Shown: positions 36,011 through 50,175, numbered from the stretch's first letter. The stretch: 64,000 nt of DNA from Buddleja alternifolia (GCA_019426215.1 CM033393.1:50036645-50100644), one strand, 5' to 3'. Notes: generated by a model from the letters alone, not told the origin. Translations and numbers: made by a program.

Positions 36011-39000
36011 AGAGACTAAAATATCCTTATGTGAATATTATGCTAGAAAAAAAAAAGCGAGGTTCATTAAAAAATAAATTATTCTATTAATAATTAATTT
36101 AGTCTAGCCTTCTAAAAATTTAATGTTAGTTCATTGATGTACTTCTATAATCAATGAGTCAATTTTTTCATTGTATAAATTCATAAGTAATTTTGTATTT
36201 GTTTTTTCTTATTAAATATTATTTGATATCTTTGTAGTTAATAATTGTTTGCATTGTATATAAAATATCCAACTCATGCACAAGCTGCATGGTATAGATT
36301 AAGGTAGCTAGCTTATCATTCTTAATTACTGAAGGCATTATTAAAGTCACTAATTCTTCTAGAAGTCCAACAGTGAAATTAATTGAATAGATTATTGTTT
36401 TATGTTTGTCCTTTCATTTGCAAAAGTAAAACAAATTGTTGAGGCATAAGTGGAGGAGCAGGATCGGAGGGAATTCTCAAGTGAGAGCGATAAGAAACTG
36501 TCTGAAAGCATCAAACATTGTCATGAAGAGGAATAGCTTCTACCGCTGGTTCAAGATAGTGCATGTCAAGATTGTGAATGGTTAGGTTTGATTTATGTTG
36601 GCTCAAAAATAGTTTCCTTTATGGAATCATGTATCTGATTATTGATCTTTTTTTCATGGAAACGAATTATCTTTGACAAATTTTTAATTATACTGCAATT
36701 GGTCGAAATCTTTTGCTATTTTTTAGATGGTTGATATGTATAAGTAGTAAATAATTTTTTGTATTTCATCACCAATTTTATTCTAGAATATGTAATATTT
36801 TTTTTGACTAACGAGCATCATAAAAATTTTCTATGGACTTTAAATAAATTATATCATATGTTACAAATTTCGATGCGTATTCCACATGAATTATATAACA
36901 TGAAAAAATTTAATAATCAAATTTGAGGGGGAAAATTGTTGGGTTGTAGGTCACATGTCTCATTTTACATGCTTTACTTACGTTGTCTCTTAAAAATCAT
37001 TATAAAACTTAGTTGAAATGTTAAGAACATAAAATCGTAAATATAAAAAAAAAAATCCTGGCATTATGAGAGTTGCCCAACAAACACGTAATTGGGAAAG
37101 AAAAGGAAATATATAGGAGAAAGAAATATTCTCACTCCATATAACCTCTCCCAAAAATAAACAAATAAGAATTTTAGTTATAATTTACTTATTCAGTTTT
37201 GGTTTTTAATTTAACAACAAGAAGTCATGCAATTAGTATATTTTTATTTTTATTTATAGATAAATGCATCTTTACTATACCATCTAGCATTATAATAAGA
37301 ATAAGTTTATTGGTGAGCAAATGAGAAGTTATTTTTAAAAAAATTACAAAAGTACACAAGGGCTAGCTTTAAATGAACTGAGTTGGTGTCCCATTATCTT
37401 TCTTAAAGATTCACATAATCAATGAGATTGAATGATAAATTAAATGAGTGTTAGATTGGATTATCTTGCATACTAAACTTTTTTACAGTTACAAAATTTA
37501 CATTTGAGTTCAAAGGGCAATGCTCATAGTCCCTCTAACATATATATTATTATTGATAGTCCTCAATAATTTTATATTACTAAAAATATCAGATAATATA
37601 CTCCATACGAACTATTTGTGAAATCATAGACTAATATTTATTTGTTTAATTAAATTAGAAGTATCCAATGTTGTACTTCATATATAAAAATATATATACA
37701 TCTATGTAAGAAAAATATGTATACAAGGAAAGCCTAAAAAATCTAAATAATGCAATACTATCTATAGTCTTACATAAAGTATGAGTAGCTTTTACTGTGT
37801 TGCATTTCTCAATATTTTTGTGAAAATTAAAACGGACTTATTCAAAATAGATGAAAAATATTGTTTTACATGGCGATAAACAATTTCCTATATTCTAGCT
37901 CAAGGTTCCTAAATAATTTATTCTTAAATGCCTAATTATGAGTACTAACATCTTAATCAAGTTGTAAGCGATAAAAATGATTAGTCAATAACTTCTACGA
38001 TTATTCAACTTGAATTTTATAAAATACTTTTCCTACAAACTTTAGGAGACTGACAACTCAAACCACACATTTTTTGTCCGTTATTTTGTCATGTATGAAT
38101 GAATGTGAATCATTAAATGTTTACATAGTGAGGTAAATAGTATATGGCATGGGCATTATCATTTAGCTTAACTTTTTGATAGTAAAAGAAAAGTAACATT
38201 GTGAGTTATTTGTAATATTCATATATCTGATATTTTGTAATCTCATATTAACTTAATTACAGGAATAGAAGACTATTTTTGCAACAAGAGAGAACAAGGG
38301 AAGTGATATTATTCCAATCCCTGGAATGAGATTTACAAGTAAAGATTGAGGGTTTTAGAAATAGAAGACTAAGAAGCAGAGACCTGGAGTATATTGCATC
38401 CATACTAGATTGCTTTTGTTATGTTCCTTTTTATTGATTTATTTGTAGTGTGCTGATTGGTACCAATGCATGATACTATAGATATCTCCCTTGTGTACTT
38501 TGTATGAGCTTCCTGTGTTTGTTGGGCTATAAATTAATTAATTTCCCTTAAAAAAAAGAATTAGTTTTTATAATTGAAAATAATGTATCAAATAATATAA
38601 CTCGCTTATATTTTTTTAAAATTATAGACCTATAAAGAAGTTCATTCACAAATCGAAATCAACTAGACCCATGTGGATATAGATACAAGGAAAAGAACCC
38701 CCAACTCTATATTCATAAAAACTATACGACTGTGTCATAATCAATTTATATGACAAGACTTCAACTTTAAAATAAAGTCAATGAAATGATAAAAGAATTT
38801 ATGAAAGCAGAAAAATGAAAACTTACATATTTAAATTGCAAAATTAACAATAATAAATAATTATAAAGAAAATCATTCAAAATGGAATGTGATTAGCTAT
38901 TGTAAGGATTAAAAAGAGTAAGTAGTAAACTATGCATTTCTTCTTTGTTGATTTGGATCTTTTGTCATATATGACAAATAATTGAGCTACAAAGTTTAGA

Positions 39001-39359
39001 AGCATAATATGATAATGTAAAAGAACATTAGGTAAAAATAATCTGGCTGAATGATGTAATTTTCTAATCAACTAAGATATGGGTCATATAGTATTCGTTG
39101 TTGAATGTTATGTTTTGTATATTTTGATTACAAAATGGCTATCAAATTAAATTTTCCTTATTGTTTCCAATAATAGAAACATAAAATAATAGTTAAGTAA
39201 TGTTATTGAATAAACTAAATAAAAATAAATTAAAAATTAACCGATCAAACTAGATTAAAAATATAAATATGATAGTGCATACTTTAGTATTATATTGAGT
39301 TGTGGATTATCAGCAAGTTAAATATTTTATTTACATAACTACTAGAAAATGTCCAAATA

Positions 39360-39720
39360 GCAAGGAGGGAAATTCGAAGCTAAATGGTGATTTTCGATGC
39401 TGATTTATGTCAGCAACGACCTCAGCAACGCAAGGGACCACGATCCTATATCGCTCGTCACTAACCTCAGCAAGGAGCAATTTTGCGATGCTGATGGAGC
39501 ATCGAAATACTGCAAGGCTATATTTCGATGCTGAGCAACAGCGAAATTTGTTACCTTGCTAATGTCAGCAAGGGTGTTTGTCCTTGCTAAATGATCATCG
39601 AAATTCACTATCGAAATTATTACGTTGCAAAATTCGATGCTGATTTATTTCGAAATATTAAAATAATATTATTAAGCAAGAAATATATTCGATACTAATT
39701 TCGTTGCTAATATTTTAAAT
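39360..39720. repeat. Left subterminal repeats of the CACTA element
   Basis: Many copies in both orientations of TTTCGATGCTGA and (T)CAGCAA(C/G)G or its complement CCTTGCT. Such clustered motifs are the binding sites of the TNPA-type protein in En/Spm elements (family knowledge). Confidence 0.75.
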
Positions 39721-39988
39721 AGTTTTCTTGAGAAATTAAATTACATTTATTTCCAAATGTACCTAATTAACAAATTAATAATAATGCATATTAAACAAAA
39801 TCACCAAAATAAAAATCTAACACGATTCCATTAATATAAAATATCGATCACAATATCCCAAATGTCATCATAAACTACATCAATGCATATCCAAATATAA
39901 AAATATCTATCGTCATAACATAATATAATAAAATGTCATAATGAAACCAAATAAAAGTCTCACATTCCGACTACTCTTGAGAATGACG

Positions 39989-42098
39989 CTAATCGGGAGA
40001 AGGAAGTTGGTCAGACTGCTGAGTAGGAACTGGAGGATGTTGACCAGGTGCTATATAATTACCAGGAACATGAAATTGAGTAGCTGGCGTCATAAAGTAG
40101 CCAGGAGGTGGAGTTGGATAGTAACCCGGAGTTGGAGGTGGGTACTGTCCAGAACCAGTAGCGGTGTACTGACTATGAGCTGGAGCTGGAGCTGGAGGTG
40201 GGTACTGTCCGGCAGGAGCTGGAGCCGAAGGTGGGTACTGACCCGGAGATGGGCCAGAGTACTGCGGAGAAGAGTACTGGCCAGGAGAAAAGTGATGGCC
40301 TGAAAAATTAGAATGATTGGCCCGAGTGATAGCAAGCAGTTGATTAATTTTTTCATCCATCTCGAATTGCTTGTTCTTCATATTTTGAAGTTCTTCCTTC
40401 AGCTGCTCTACTTCTAAATTCGAGGTGTTGTTGCTTGGGATAGTACCAGAAAAGGTGAAACTTCCACTGTTTGATTTGCCAAACCCATATGAATTATGCC
40501 TATTTTTTATGCCACCGCATGCCTCAGCCCACGCTTCAGGAATAAATGTAGATGACCCTTGTGGGGACAAAATTGTGTTACCACTACCCTGAGACCGAAT
40601 CTCCTTTAATTTAGTGTAAGTTTCCTGCAAAGTAAGACATATTTAAAATCAAAATAGTAACTTTTTATTGTGATGTTTACTACTAATTAACCAAAAGACA
40701 CTCACTGATGTTCGTTTTGACTTCTTATCAATAAAAGGTCCTTTTCCTTTATTCCTTTTATGAGTTCGATTAAAAACAGATTCTTTGGGCACTGGGTTTC
40801 CACCATTTTTAGTAGCCTACAATTTACAACATATAATTGACGTCATATAATATACAATTTCAACTCAAAGTCAAGGCAAGAATGTCATTTTCTAGTGATA
40901 TATTCTAGTCAAAGTGATATTATACTTAACAAGTCAAACACCCATCAATACTAATTCTTCAAAATGCATTATTCAATACATAATGAAAATTTCACTTACC
41001 ATCCTATGAGCATGATGAGCAATAGAAATAGTACCCGAGCAACTCTTGACCACCCCATTACCATCTCGATCAGAAAGTTTATTTTTACGATTATTTTCTT
41101 GAAGTTTTTTAAACTGGGGATCTTCCCATGTATCCCAAAGGGCCTCCCAAATATCTGCCCTCATATAGTCCGGGGGGGGGGGGTGCAGACCTCGATTTCT
41201 TTACATTTCTGAGTCGCGTCATCTCTGAGGAAAAAGCACGACTACAATAGCTTTTGAAAATTGCATAAACTTGCTCATTTGTCCATGGAGCACGCCAACT
41301 AAATTTTTCCTACATAAATTTTGAAGTTCATGTACATAAGAATTATACTTTTCAAGAACTTAGAAAAGCCTAAAAAAGTGTAATCACAAATTTATATAAA
41401 TGTACTATTTTATTACAAAATCGAAACATAAATGTATTATTTATTACCTTGAACCTTTCAAAGAGGTACCCTTTTACATGTTCCGGAATTTTAGAAAAAG
41501 TTGGCCAAACATCAGTATACCAGCCACGCATGTCTCCTAGCATGCTTCGAGGCGCAGCAACACTAATGAAACTGCAAAAGAATGATGACAATGCAATAGA
41601 AATAATTCACCAACATTAGCAGCTAAGCCGTGTAAAATAACCTTTCTATACTCGTACTAAAAATTTAAAAAAAACAAGAAAACTCCCTATAATAGATATA
41701 AACAACTACATGGTCTCAATATAGCAATAAATGATCATAAATTGAAAAATTAAACTTTTAACAGAACAAAATTACTTTTTCCCCTCGATGATGAGTATCT
41801 CACGACCGAGTTCATCAAGCTCGATTTTGTCTTTGATTTCCAAGTTTGCTGGGTCATGTTGCTCGGATGTATGCTCATCATGTTGTTCCTCTATCCCCTC
41901 ATCTATGTCCTCATCTACCTCTTTATCTACCTCCTCCTGTACCTCCTCCACCACCTCCTCATCTTTATCCTCATCAGGTTGCAAGCCTAATTCTAAGTCC
42001 CCTAGATTAGACACATTACCTTTCAACATACTCGTGAAACTTACACAACCTGCATCAGACATCAATCTTCTCTTGACCTTCCCTCTTGTTGCTGACAT
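39989..42098 (-). CDS. TNPA/Ptta-En-Spm-like transposon protein (several exons)
   Basis: Second gene of the CACTA element; family members bind the subterminal repeats and assist transposition. The likely start at 42098 opens a frame with a very acidic Glu/Asp-rich tract. Further exons lie at about 41455-41577, 40970-41310 (SWRAPWTNEQVYAIF, then MRADIWEALWDTW) and 40730-40816. The last exon (39989-40630) reads TYTKLKEIRSQ and EAWAEACGG, then a coiled stretch and a Pro/Gln/Tyr-rich tail of repeated GQYPPP. These are features of the plant Ptta/En/Spm transposase family. A 12-base homopolymer (41172-41183) inside the coding part probably shifts the frame, so the gene may be broken. Exon joins are approximate. 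Confidence 0.6.
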
Positions 42099-42323
42099 AA
42101 TAACTGTAAGAAATAATTTAATAGTTAATGATTGCCAAATTATAATGCAAAATTAAGTAATGAATGAAATGTAAGACAATTATATAACGAAATTGTAATA
42201 CAACAATAATGGCAACATTTTCCACGATAAGTATCAACTGCAAATTTGTAAGATAATGTCTGCAAACCCCTTACATAAATAAGTAATATGAGTTCATGAA
42301 ATAAGTAACTGTTGCAAAATATA

Positions 42324-45300
42324 TCAATCTCCACTATCACTATCATCTGAAGTAAGGTCATTGTCATTCCCCGATTCTTCCTCTTCTAATTCTTCCTCAT
42401 TTAAGTCCATTGATCCTATTTCTAGCTCATCATACTCAAATTCTTCTTCAAGTTCCCTTCTTGATGGTTGTAATTCATTTGGATTGACTTCTTCTTCTTG
42501 GCGATTGGCATCAGTCAATATAGCAACATCATCAAGTTCATTATCTAATATAATACATGCTGGATCAGAAGTTAACTCCTGGTAAACATCTCCTACTGAT
42601 GCCTGTTCATTGTGCACAGTGGTATGACTTATCTCATATGTGCTTCTTACCTTAACTTTAAAAATTGCCCACCAATTGCGATCAGTTGCTTTCTTTCTCC
42701 AAGGATATGGTGCATAATACACTTGATGACATTGAGAAGCAAACACAAAAGGATTGTCTTCTGCTATTGTACGATTATAGTTAATATCCACAAGCTTGTA
42801 TCTCGAATGAACCTTTGTTCCATATTTTCCCGTATCAAACCATTTACACTTAAATAATATGACAGTGTTTCCAGAACCTAAGAAACTCAACTCAAGAATT
42901 TCCAACAATTCCCCATAATAGTCTGTACTGGAATCATCATAATAACCCCCATTTATACAGATTCCACTATTCATTGTCGATCTTGTTTCCCCATACTCGA
43001 GTGTGTGGAATCTATACCCATTCACAAAACACCCATTCCAACGCTTAACAATGCTATTAAACCCACGTGAAAATTGTTTGATGTCATTGTCTGTTATTTG
43101 GTTGGAAGGATTCTCAACCTATAAGCATAGGAATGAACAGTCATTTCAATATGAATCATATTTTCTGTATGAAATTCTACCATAAATAACAAAATAAGAA
43201 CTCACATAATTGCAAAACCATGTGGCGAACTCGTTATCGCGCATCACTCCTAATGACTTATGAGTGAGATTTGGTATTTGAGCTTGTTTCTCAGCATCAT
43301 ATAACCTATAAGTTTTATATCATTAAGATTTAATTAACATCTGAGACTAACCAACAAAACATGAACTAGAATATTTACTTACTCGACATATTCAGAGATC
43401 TCTGGACAATTCAAAAGAATATAAATTGTGGATGCAACCTTCTCAGTTGGACTTAAAGTTCGATTGGGATCTTTTGGGCTAAAGCGGCGACCAAGCAACT
43501 TGAATACAGATAATCGACTGCTGGATTCCATTTGATTGACGTTATCATTACGTCCTACGGTCCTAGACCTTGTTTCCACCTCAGGAGCAAAGAAATGAGA
43601 GCAGAATGTCGAAGTTTCCTCGGTTAAATAAGCTTCAATTATTGATCCCTCCACGCGTGCCTTATTTTTGACTTTACGTTTCAATGTGTTCAAAAACCTA
43701 TGGATGTCACAATAATTAAATTCAATTCAACGCAATACAAAATAGAAAAAAATGTTTCCAAGATAGTTACCTCTCAAAGGGATACATCCACCGATACTGA
43801 ACAGGTCCACCAACCCGTGCTTCGTATGCCAAGTGTATTAGCAAATGCTCCATGGAATCAAAAAAACCAGGGGGAAATATCTTCTCAAGCTTGCACAATG
43901 TTACAACAATATTATCCTCCAAATTTTTCATATCAGGCTCAGAGAACATAGTTGAACATAAATCTCTAAAGAACTGGCTAAGCTCAGTCAAGCCATTCCA
44001 CACAGATTCTGGCAATAAATCTCGGAATGCAAGAGGAAGCAACCTCTGCATAAAAACATGACAGTCGTGACTCTTCATTCCGTGCAAAGAGCAATCATCC
44101 AAATTTACACATCTAGCCAAGTTCGACACATACCCATCTGGAAGTCTCAAGTTTTTAATCCACTTTAGAACGATCTGTCATTGATCCTTTGACAACGTAT
44201 AACTGGCTTTAGGTTTGAGATATTTCTCGTTCACCTCTTTTAGTTCAAGATCCCATCGCTTACAGATGCTTTGGAGGTCTAGACGGGCGTTTAAATTATC
44301 CTTACTCTTGCCTTTTACATCCATAACAGTGTTGAATACATTGTCAAACATGTTTTTTTCAATGTGCATCACATCTAAATTATGCCGTATCAAGTTTGTG
44401 TTCCAATATGGCAAATCCCAAAAGATACTTCGTTTCAACCAATTGTGAGTTTCACCAAACCCTTCTATTCTCTCCTTATCCTTGGTCTTACCAAACTCAA
44501 TGGTTGGTAATGATGCAACTACAGCCTCGAGCTCTTCACCAGTTAAACGTATAAAAGGTGGATCTATCTCAATCCTTCCCTTGGTGAAATTGTCTTTTTG
44601 ATACCTATAGGGATGATTTAATGGCAAAAATTGTCGATGACAATCAAAGAAGCATGGTTTTCGACCATGTTTAAGTCTAAAAGACTTGATGCCACTCATG
44701 CAATATGGACAAGACAACTTACCATGTGTACTCCAACCCGACAACATTCCGTAAGCGGGAAAGTCACTAACAGTCCACATTAGTGATGCTCTCATCTGGA
44801 AATTCTATTTTTTGGACACATCATAAGTCTCAACTCCATCATTCCATAATGTTTTCAATTCGTCTATTAAAGGTTGCAAATAGACATCCAAGCTCCTACC
44901 TGGACTCCTTGGACCAGGAACGAGTAAAGTAAGGAACATGTAAGGATGATCCATGCACATCCACGGAGGTAAATTATAAGGCGTGACAATAACCGGCCAA
45001 CAAGAGTAAGGCCTTGATGTTTGATTATGTGGATTAAACCCATCCGCTGATAACCCAAGCCTAACATTTCGGCCCTCAACTGCAAATGTAGGATAAGTTC
45101 TGTCAAAGTGCTTCCAAGCCTCACCATCCCGTGGATGGCAGAGTTTTCCCTCTTCACTGGGGCTCTCTTTGTGCCATGCCATATGCTCTGCAGTAGTCTT
45201 GGACATGTATAACCTTTGTAGCCTCGGTATAAGTGGCAAGTAATTTAACTGCTTAAATGATATATCCTTGTGCCCTTTTTTCTTCCCACGCTTCTTAGGC

Positions 45301-46108
45301 TTGAATCTAGGATGGTGACATATTTTACATTGTTGCAACTCTTTTTCATTTTTCCAGTACAACATGCAATCATTTTCACATGCATCAATCTTTTCAACTC
45401 CAAGTCCGAGTGGTGCAACCACCTTCTTGCTTGAATAGAAGCTATCTGGCAACTTATGTCCCTTTGGCAACATTTGGCCAAATGCCTTTAAAAATCGATT
45501 ATAGTGCCTCTCGCTCAAGTTTGATTCAGATTTGATGTTTAAGAGCTCCGACAATGCTGATAATTCCGAGTAACCCTCACATCCAGACCACAGAGGACTA
45601 TCTGCGGCATCCTTCATTTTGAAAATTTTTTGAGCTGTAGGGTTTGGAGTTTCTGGCTCGTCCCTACTATTCCAATCAAATGCAGGGCCAGCTGCATCCA
45701 TCACCATTTCGGTGAACTGATCATGGTTCTCTTGACTAATTGTTGGTTCAAATACCATCGGTTCACTCATAAGGTTCGTCGGGGCTTGAGTGGGCGTTCT
45801 GTCCCAAATTGGTTCCCCTTGTTTCACCCAATTAATATAACCACGTTCAAATCCCCTCGAAATAAGGTGAAAACTAACCAAATTAGCAAGAATAAATTTT
45901 AAACTCTTACAATCCCAACATGGACATCTAATTTTTCCTCGGTCCATATATCTTGGGTATTGATGGCATAACTCTATGAATTCTTTAACCCCCATTCGAT
46001 ACTCATCTGTAACAACATAAATTCTTTAACCCCCATTCGATACTCATCTGTAACACCATATCCACCGGGACAAACACGGTTCTTAATCCAACTCCTATCT
46101 GGAGGCAT
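42324..46108 (-). pseudogene. TNP2-type CACTA transposase, broken
   Basis: Catalytic transposase of the surrounding element. In order: an N-terminal transposase-associated domain (from the ATG at 46108), the transposase core with DGVETYD and SDFPAYGMLSGW, a DUF4218-type region (LPDGYVSN, FLPLAFRDLLPE-like) and a DUF4216-type C-terminus (WWAIFKVKVR) ending in an acidic tail at 42324. Lesions: a 41-bp tandem duplication (copies from 45979 and 46020) shifts the frame within the first 40 codons; in-frame stops occur at 44805-44807 and at the end of the 44178 block. Splicing removes some intervening parts between 43000 and 43770. The residues around the stops continue in frame, so the decay is recent. 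Confidence 0.85.
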
Positions 46109-46188
46109 GATGATTCTGCATATAATGAACTTTTGGATTTTGAAAGTGACAAAACTTAAAGATTTTTGAAAGATTTAAAATAGATTTT

Positions 46189-46735
46189 GAATACAAAACT
46201 GCTTTTTTCTAAATGTCGCCTGATTATGTGCGATATATGTGTGGATAGACCTATGTGTATAGTTTCATGGGAACAAAACGGTTCATGAATCCGAACTTTC
46301 TACAATGACTTATGAATTTTCTCGTGAAGACGCGCATAGCTGTCTGCACAGCCGACAGATTTTTTGCTAAATTTGAATACAAAATTGCTTCGTTCTAGAA
46401 GTCTCTGGATTATGTTCCATATATGTGTGGATATCCCTATGTGTCTAGTTTCACGGGAAGAAAACGGTTCATAAATCCGAGCTCCCTACAATAAGTTATG
46501 AATTTTCTTGTGAAGACGCGCATAGCTGTCTGCACAGCCGACAGATTTTTTGCTAAATTTGAATACAAAATTGCTTCGTTCTAGAAGTCTCTGGATTATG
46601 TGCCATATATGTGTGGATAATCCTATGTGTCTAGTTTCACGGGAAGAAAACGATTCATAAATCCGAGCTCCCTACAATAAGTTATGAATTTTCTCGTGAT
46701 GACGCGCACAACTGTCTACACAGGAGAAGCTTTTC
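46189..46735. repeat. Three tandem copies of a 186-bp repeat
   Basis: Copies start at about 46189, 46375 and 46561 (the third truncated near 46720). Each holds GACGCGCATAGCTGTCTGCA and GTGTGGATA. They lie directly upstream of the transposase start on the minus strand, i.e. in its presumed promoter. A related fragment (GACGCGCACAGCCAGCCGAG) recurs near 50140 inside the same element. Confidence 0.85.
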
Positions 46736-47242
46736 CAAAGCAATAGAGATGAATATAATCACAACACAAACACAAGATAACAAATAAAGAGGCATCCTTC
46801 ATAGGCATAAATCATCACTTTGCCAAAAACAACAAACCACTGTACCCACTTTGTTGTGGGCTATGAATTCAACAATCAAAAGACAAGAAATCAAACACAT
46901 AACTCAACTACAGCAACATTAGTTGACATTTGAAAGAAATATGCAACTTAAGCCAAAAAAATCAAAAAAGTATAAAACCCTTAGTTTTGGGGAAAAATAT
47001 ACCTTACAAAAGTTAATGGATATTAAGTAGGAAGCGGCGAAGGGGGACGTAACAGGAAGCGTCGGCGGTAGCGGTGTACACCGGTGGTCGGAGCTTGGCA
47101 GTCGGAGCTGGTGAGTTTTTTTCTTTGAAGACACGGAGCTGTGGAAATGAAGAGGAGGGCTGCGTTTTTTTCTTGAAAGGAGGGCTCCAAAATGATAAAG
47201 TTTTTGATTCTTTTGACTAGTTGAATATAAAGTTTTTGGGCC

Positions 47243-47345
47243 CAATGCTTTCAAAAGTCTTCTTAGTGTGGTGGTACTAAGTATTAATCTACTTGGTGTG
47301 AGGTTTCCCACGTTCAATTCCACTAAATTGCAATTTTTGTTTTAA
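47243..47345 (-). repeat. SINE-like insertion in the CACTA element
   Basis: TTAGTGTGGTGGTAC and, about 45 bases later, CACGTTCAATTCC resemble A and B boxes on the plus strand, followed by an A/T-rich tail. This may be a tRNA-derived SINE; the overlapping 134-aa minus-strand frame (46919-47323) has no recognisable domain. Confidence 0.35.
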
Positions 47346-47539
47346 AAATATTAATTAAATATTTTGTTTCAAATATTAGATATTGTTAATTTGAAGTTGC
47401 GAGGGAGCATTATTATTTGATAAAATTTTCGAGGGAGCATTATTATTTGATTAATAAATACATGAAAAATACAAACGAATATATATAATATAAATAATAT
47501 TTCAACACATTTGACAACAAAGTTGACTCGGTGCAATTT

Positions 47540-49148
47540 TCATTCTCCTTTTATTCTAGGGTAAGCCCTTTTTATGAAACGAATTTGCACATTGTTTGAC
47601 GCGGTAGCTTCATACACTCTAATTGATGCCCTCTTATACACACCAATTGGATCATCAAAAAATTGATTAACACAGTAGATATTTAGTGTATCCAACTCAG
47701 TTGCTTGCGACAACACGTACATAATGTAGCTTAGCTCGCAATCAGAACCCGAGAAGTTGAAGATCGTGACCTCATTCAATCCTCCAATCCCATTGCTTGC
47801 AACTTCCAGTCCTTTACGTAGTTGGATACACTAATGCCCGCGTTTTTCCATGGTGCACCCTACACATGTTAAGTCAATTACAATTTTATTTTAGAAACCC
47901 AAACAAAGAACGTGTTTAATAAACCATGTAATAACTAATAAGCGACAAACCATAAAACTTAAAATATTACCACCAAATCGATTTTAAGCTCATTCAAGCC
48001 TGTACATCTACTGATGAGCACCAATGTGACAGCAAGATTGTCAAGCAGCTTTGAACACCTGATCTCTAGGCGGTGCATATTAACAAAAAAGTACCTCGCC
48101 ATAATGCGATGTAGAGACTCCACATGCGCCAACCTCTAAACAAACAATTCAAAAAAAAAAATGGAAATCTAAACAACTTCTTAAAAGCATTTGCACTTAT
48201 TCAAACAATGATAGATAGATATACCCTAACAAAATCAACCGGGACACATGCTCGTTCGCTGGACAGCAATTCTTTCGTCATTTTTACAACCTCACGAAGT
48301 AGTCGGTATGTCGAGCAAGTTGATCCGATGTAGTGTCGATGACGATGTACTATCCACTGTAAAGAACGAGCTAATGGCCCCAATACTTGTAAATGCCCCG
48401 GACCCTGTTCGTCTTGTTTCAATAAAATAACAAGGACATCTACATTGGGGAAGTGTACTTTTATATTCACATTTCCTTGGGCCCGATTGAATGCCATTTT
48501 GAATATTTTTACAGAAGGCAAATATGCCTCAAATTCTGTTAGTCCTCTAAAATCACAGTTGAATAACTGCAAATCATTCAACTCGGGACACCATTTTCCA
48601 AGGCGGGAAGAAAATGTGTTATCATACAGCACGATGTGCTTCAATATGAGTCTTTTTAAATTTCGTAAATTATATCTATCTTCCCACCTAACAATGTAGT
48701 TCGGTAGATATAATTTTAACTGAACAAGAGTTTGTGACAAAAACAGGCCGTTAGGGAGTGAAGTGGACAACCGGCCGACTAATTTCAGTATACGCACAGA
48801 ATGATCTATTCCAAACGCCACCCACTCTTGCCTTATCCAATGCAATGCCTCGGCCCCCATTGGTAACTCAAAGCTCAAGGTTTCAACCACACTTTCATTA
48901 TGTTCAAGTATAGTGCGATTAACAAAATGAATAAAATCTAAACCATGATAACCTCTTTGTTCGAAACGGTTAATATCGAATAAAAGAGTAGGGATGGAAT
49001 ACCAACAATGTTGAAAATATTTTGATAAAAGACCCAATCGGGCTGCCTCCACAATGCATGCATCCCTTGATAACCTTCCCATAACATGAAAAATTATATC
49101 CTCAGAAAGAAAACTGAGTCCATTATTAGAAATTGTACCTCGTTCCAT
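47540..49148 (-). CDS. F-box/LRR-type protein gene carried inside the CACTA element
   Basis: F-box proteins recruit targets to SCF ubiquitin ligases through SKP1 (family knowledge). Exons 48225-49148, 47971-48135 and 47540-47830 are 924, 165 and 291 nt; each is a whole number of codons, giving 459 aa with no internal stop. The N-terminus reads LSFLSEDIIFHVMGRLS, then a Leu-rich F-box-like helix set. Leu-rich repeats typical of F-box/FBD/LRR proteins follow (LKRLILKHIVLYD, CPELNDLQLFNCDF). It lies between the transposase gene and the right end, on the same strand. Nothing similar appears elsewhere in the window. An intact captured or passenger gene is the most likely reading; expression is unknown. 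Confidence 0.75.
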
Positions 49149-50175
49149 GGTGGTTTATATGAACTATCCCCTGTTTATACTCTATTTCTACTCGTGCAAG
49201 ATGATCCCCTATCTCCTCTGTTTATATCTCCCCTTTTTCGTGGTAGATGATATTCACAAATATCCCCTGTTTATACTCTGAAAATTCTTTGTAGGGTTTG
49301 GTGGAGGAAGAGATTGTTCTTTGTAAGGGCATATTTAGCTTTATCCTAGCTTGAAATTAACCTTTAACTTTAACTTTAATTAATTCTTTAACTTTAATAA
49401 TTAACCTTTAACTTTAATTAATTCTTTGTAAGGGCATATTTAGTTTATTAGGTAAAAAAATAGTGATAAAAGAGAAAAATAATGCAATGAAACGATAGAC
49501 CCAATTGACAACTTTAATTAATCTTTATCGAGGATATAGAGTTTCAAGATCTGCCCAAGATTTTTCATCGAGATAAGGAAACAACTTTAGGGTACAAAGA
49601 ATTATTATTAAACATAAGCACATTAAAGGACACGACGACTGATTAAAAAATATCTCTTGACATTAAAGCGAGCACAGTCACATGACTTTTGAAATTAAAG
49701 GACACGGCGGCTGAGTAAAAAATGTCTACTGAGTAAAACCAGAAATGTCTTCTCTTCCATATGTATATAGATATAGCGTAACTTTATGCTTTAAAATGGT
49801 TGAATGCGAAATGTATGGATTCCGAAATTTAAATGTCAAAGTTATTTGATGTACAAATAATTTGTTAGGTATATCTTAGAATTTCTACATTTAATTTTTT
49901 AAATTATAAATTGAATATTTTTTATATAATAGGACAAACTTGCATTAAAATTTATTTTCTATGTTTAAAAAAAGGTAATTATTGTATCTTTTTCTTATGT
50001 TTCTCTTTTTTACTCTTAGATTATTGGTAAGGGCATATTTAGCTTATTAGGCAAAAAAATAGTGATAAAAGAGAAAAATAATGCAATGAAATGATGGACC
50101 CAATTGACAATGTGGTTGATTTCTTTATATTCTCGTAAAGACGCGCACAGCCAGCCGAGAAGCTCCAAAAAAGTT
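49149..50175. other. AT-rich part of the CACTA element between F-box gene and right end
   Basis: No gene seen. The string AAGGGCATATTTAG recurs near 49326, 49432 and 50028, and AAAAAATAGTGATAAAAGAG near 49456 and 50055, so a segment of about 60-100 bp has been duplicated. Confidence 0.45.

Noticed and set aside
46919..47323. 134-codon minus-strand frame near the CACTA transposase
   Set aside because: It overlaps a SINE-like stretch and has no recognisable domain; possibly a leader region.
47540..49148. F-box gene as a host gene merely next to a transposon
   Set aside because: It lies between the two inverted CACTA ends and their subterminal repeats, and the whole block is inside the Helitron; adjacency alone does not explain this.
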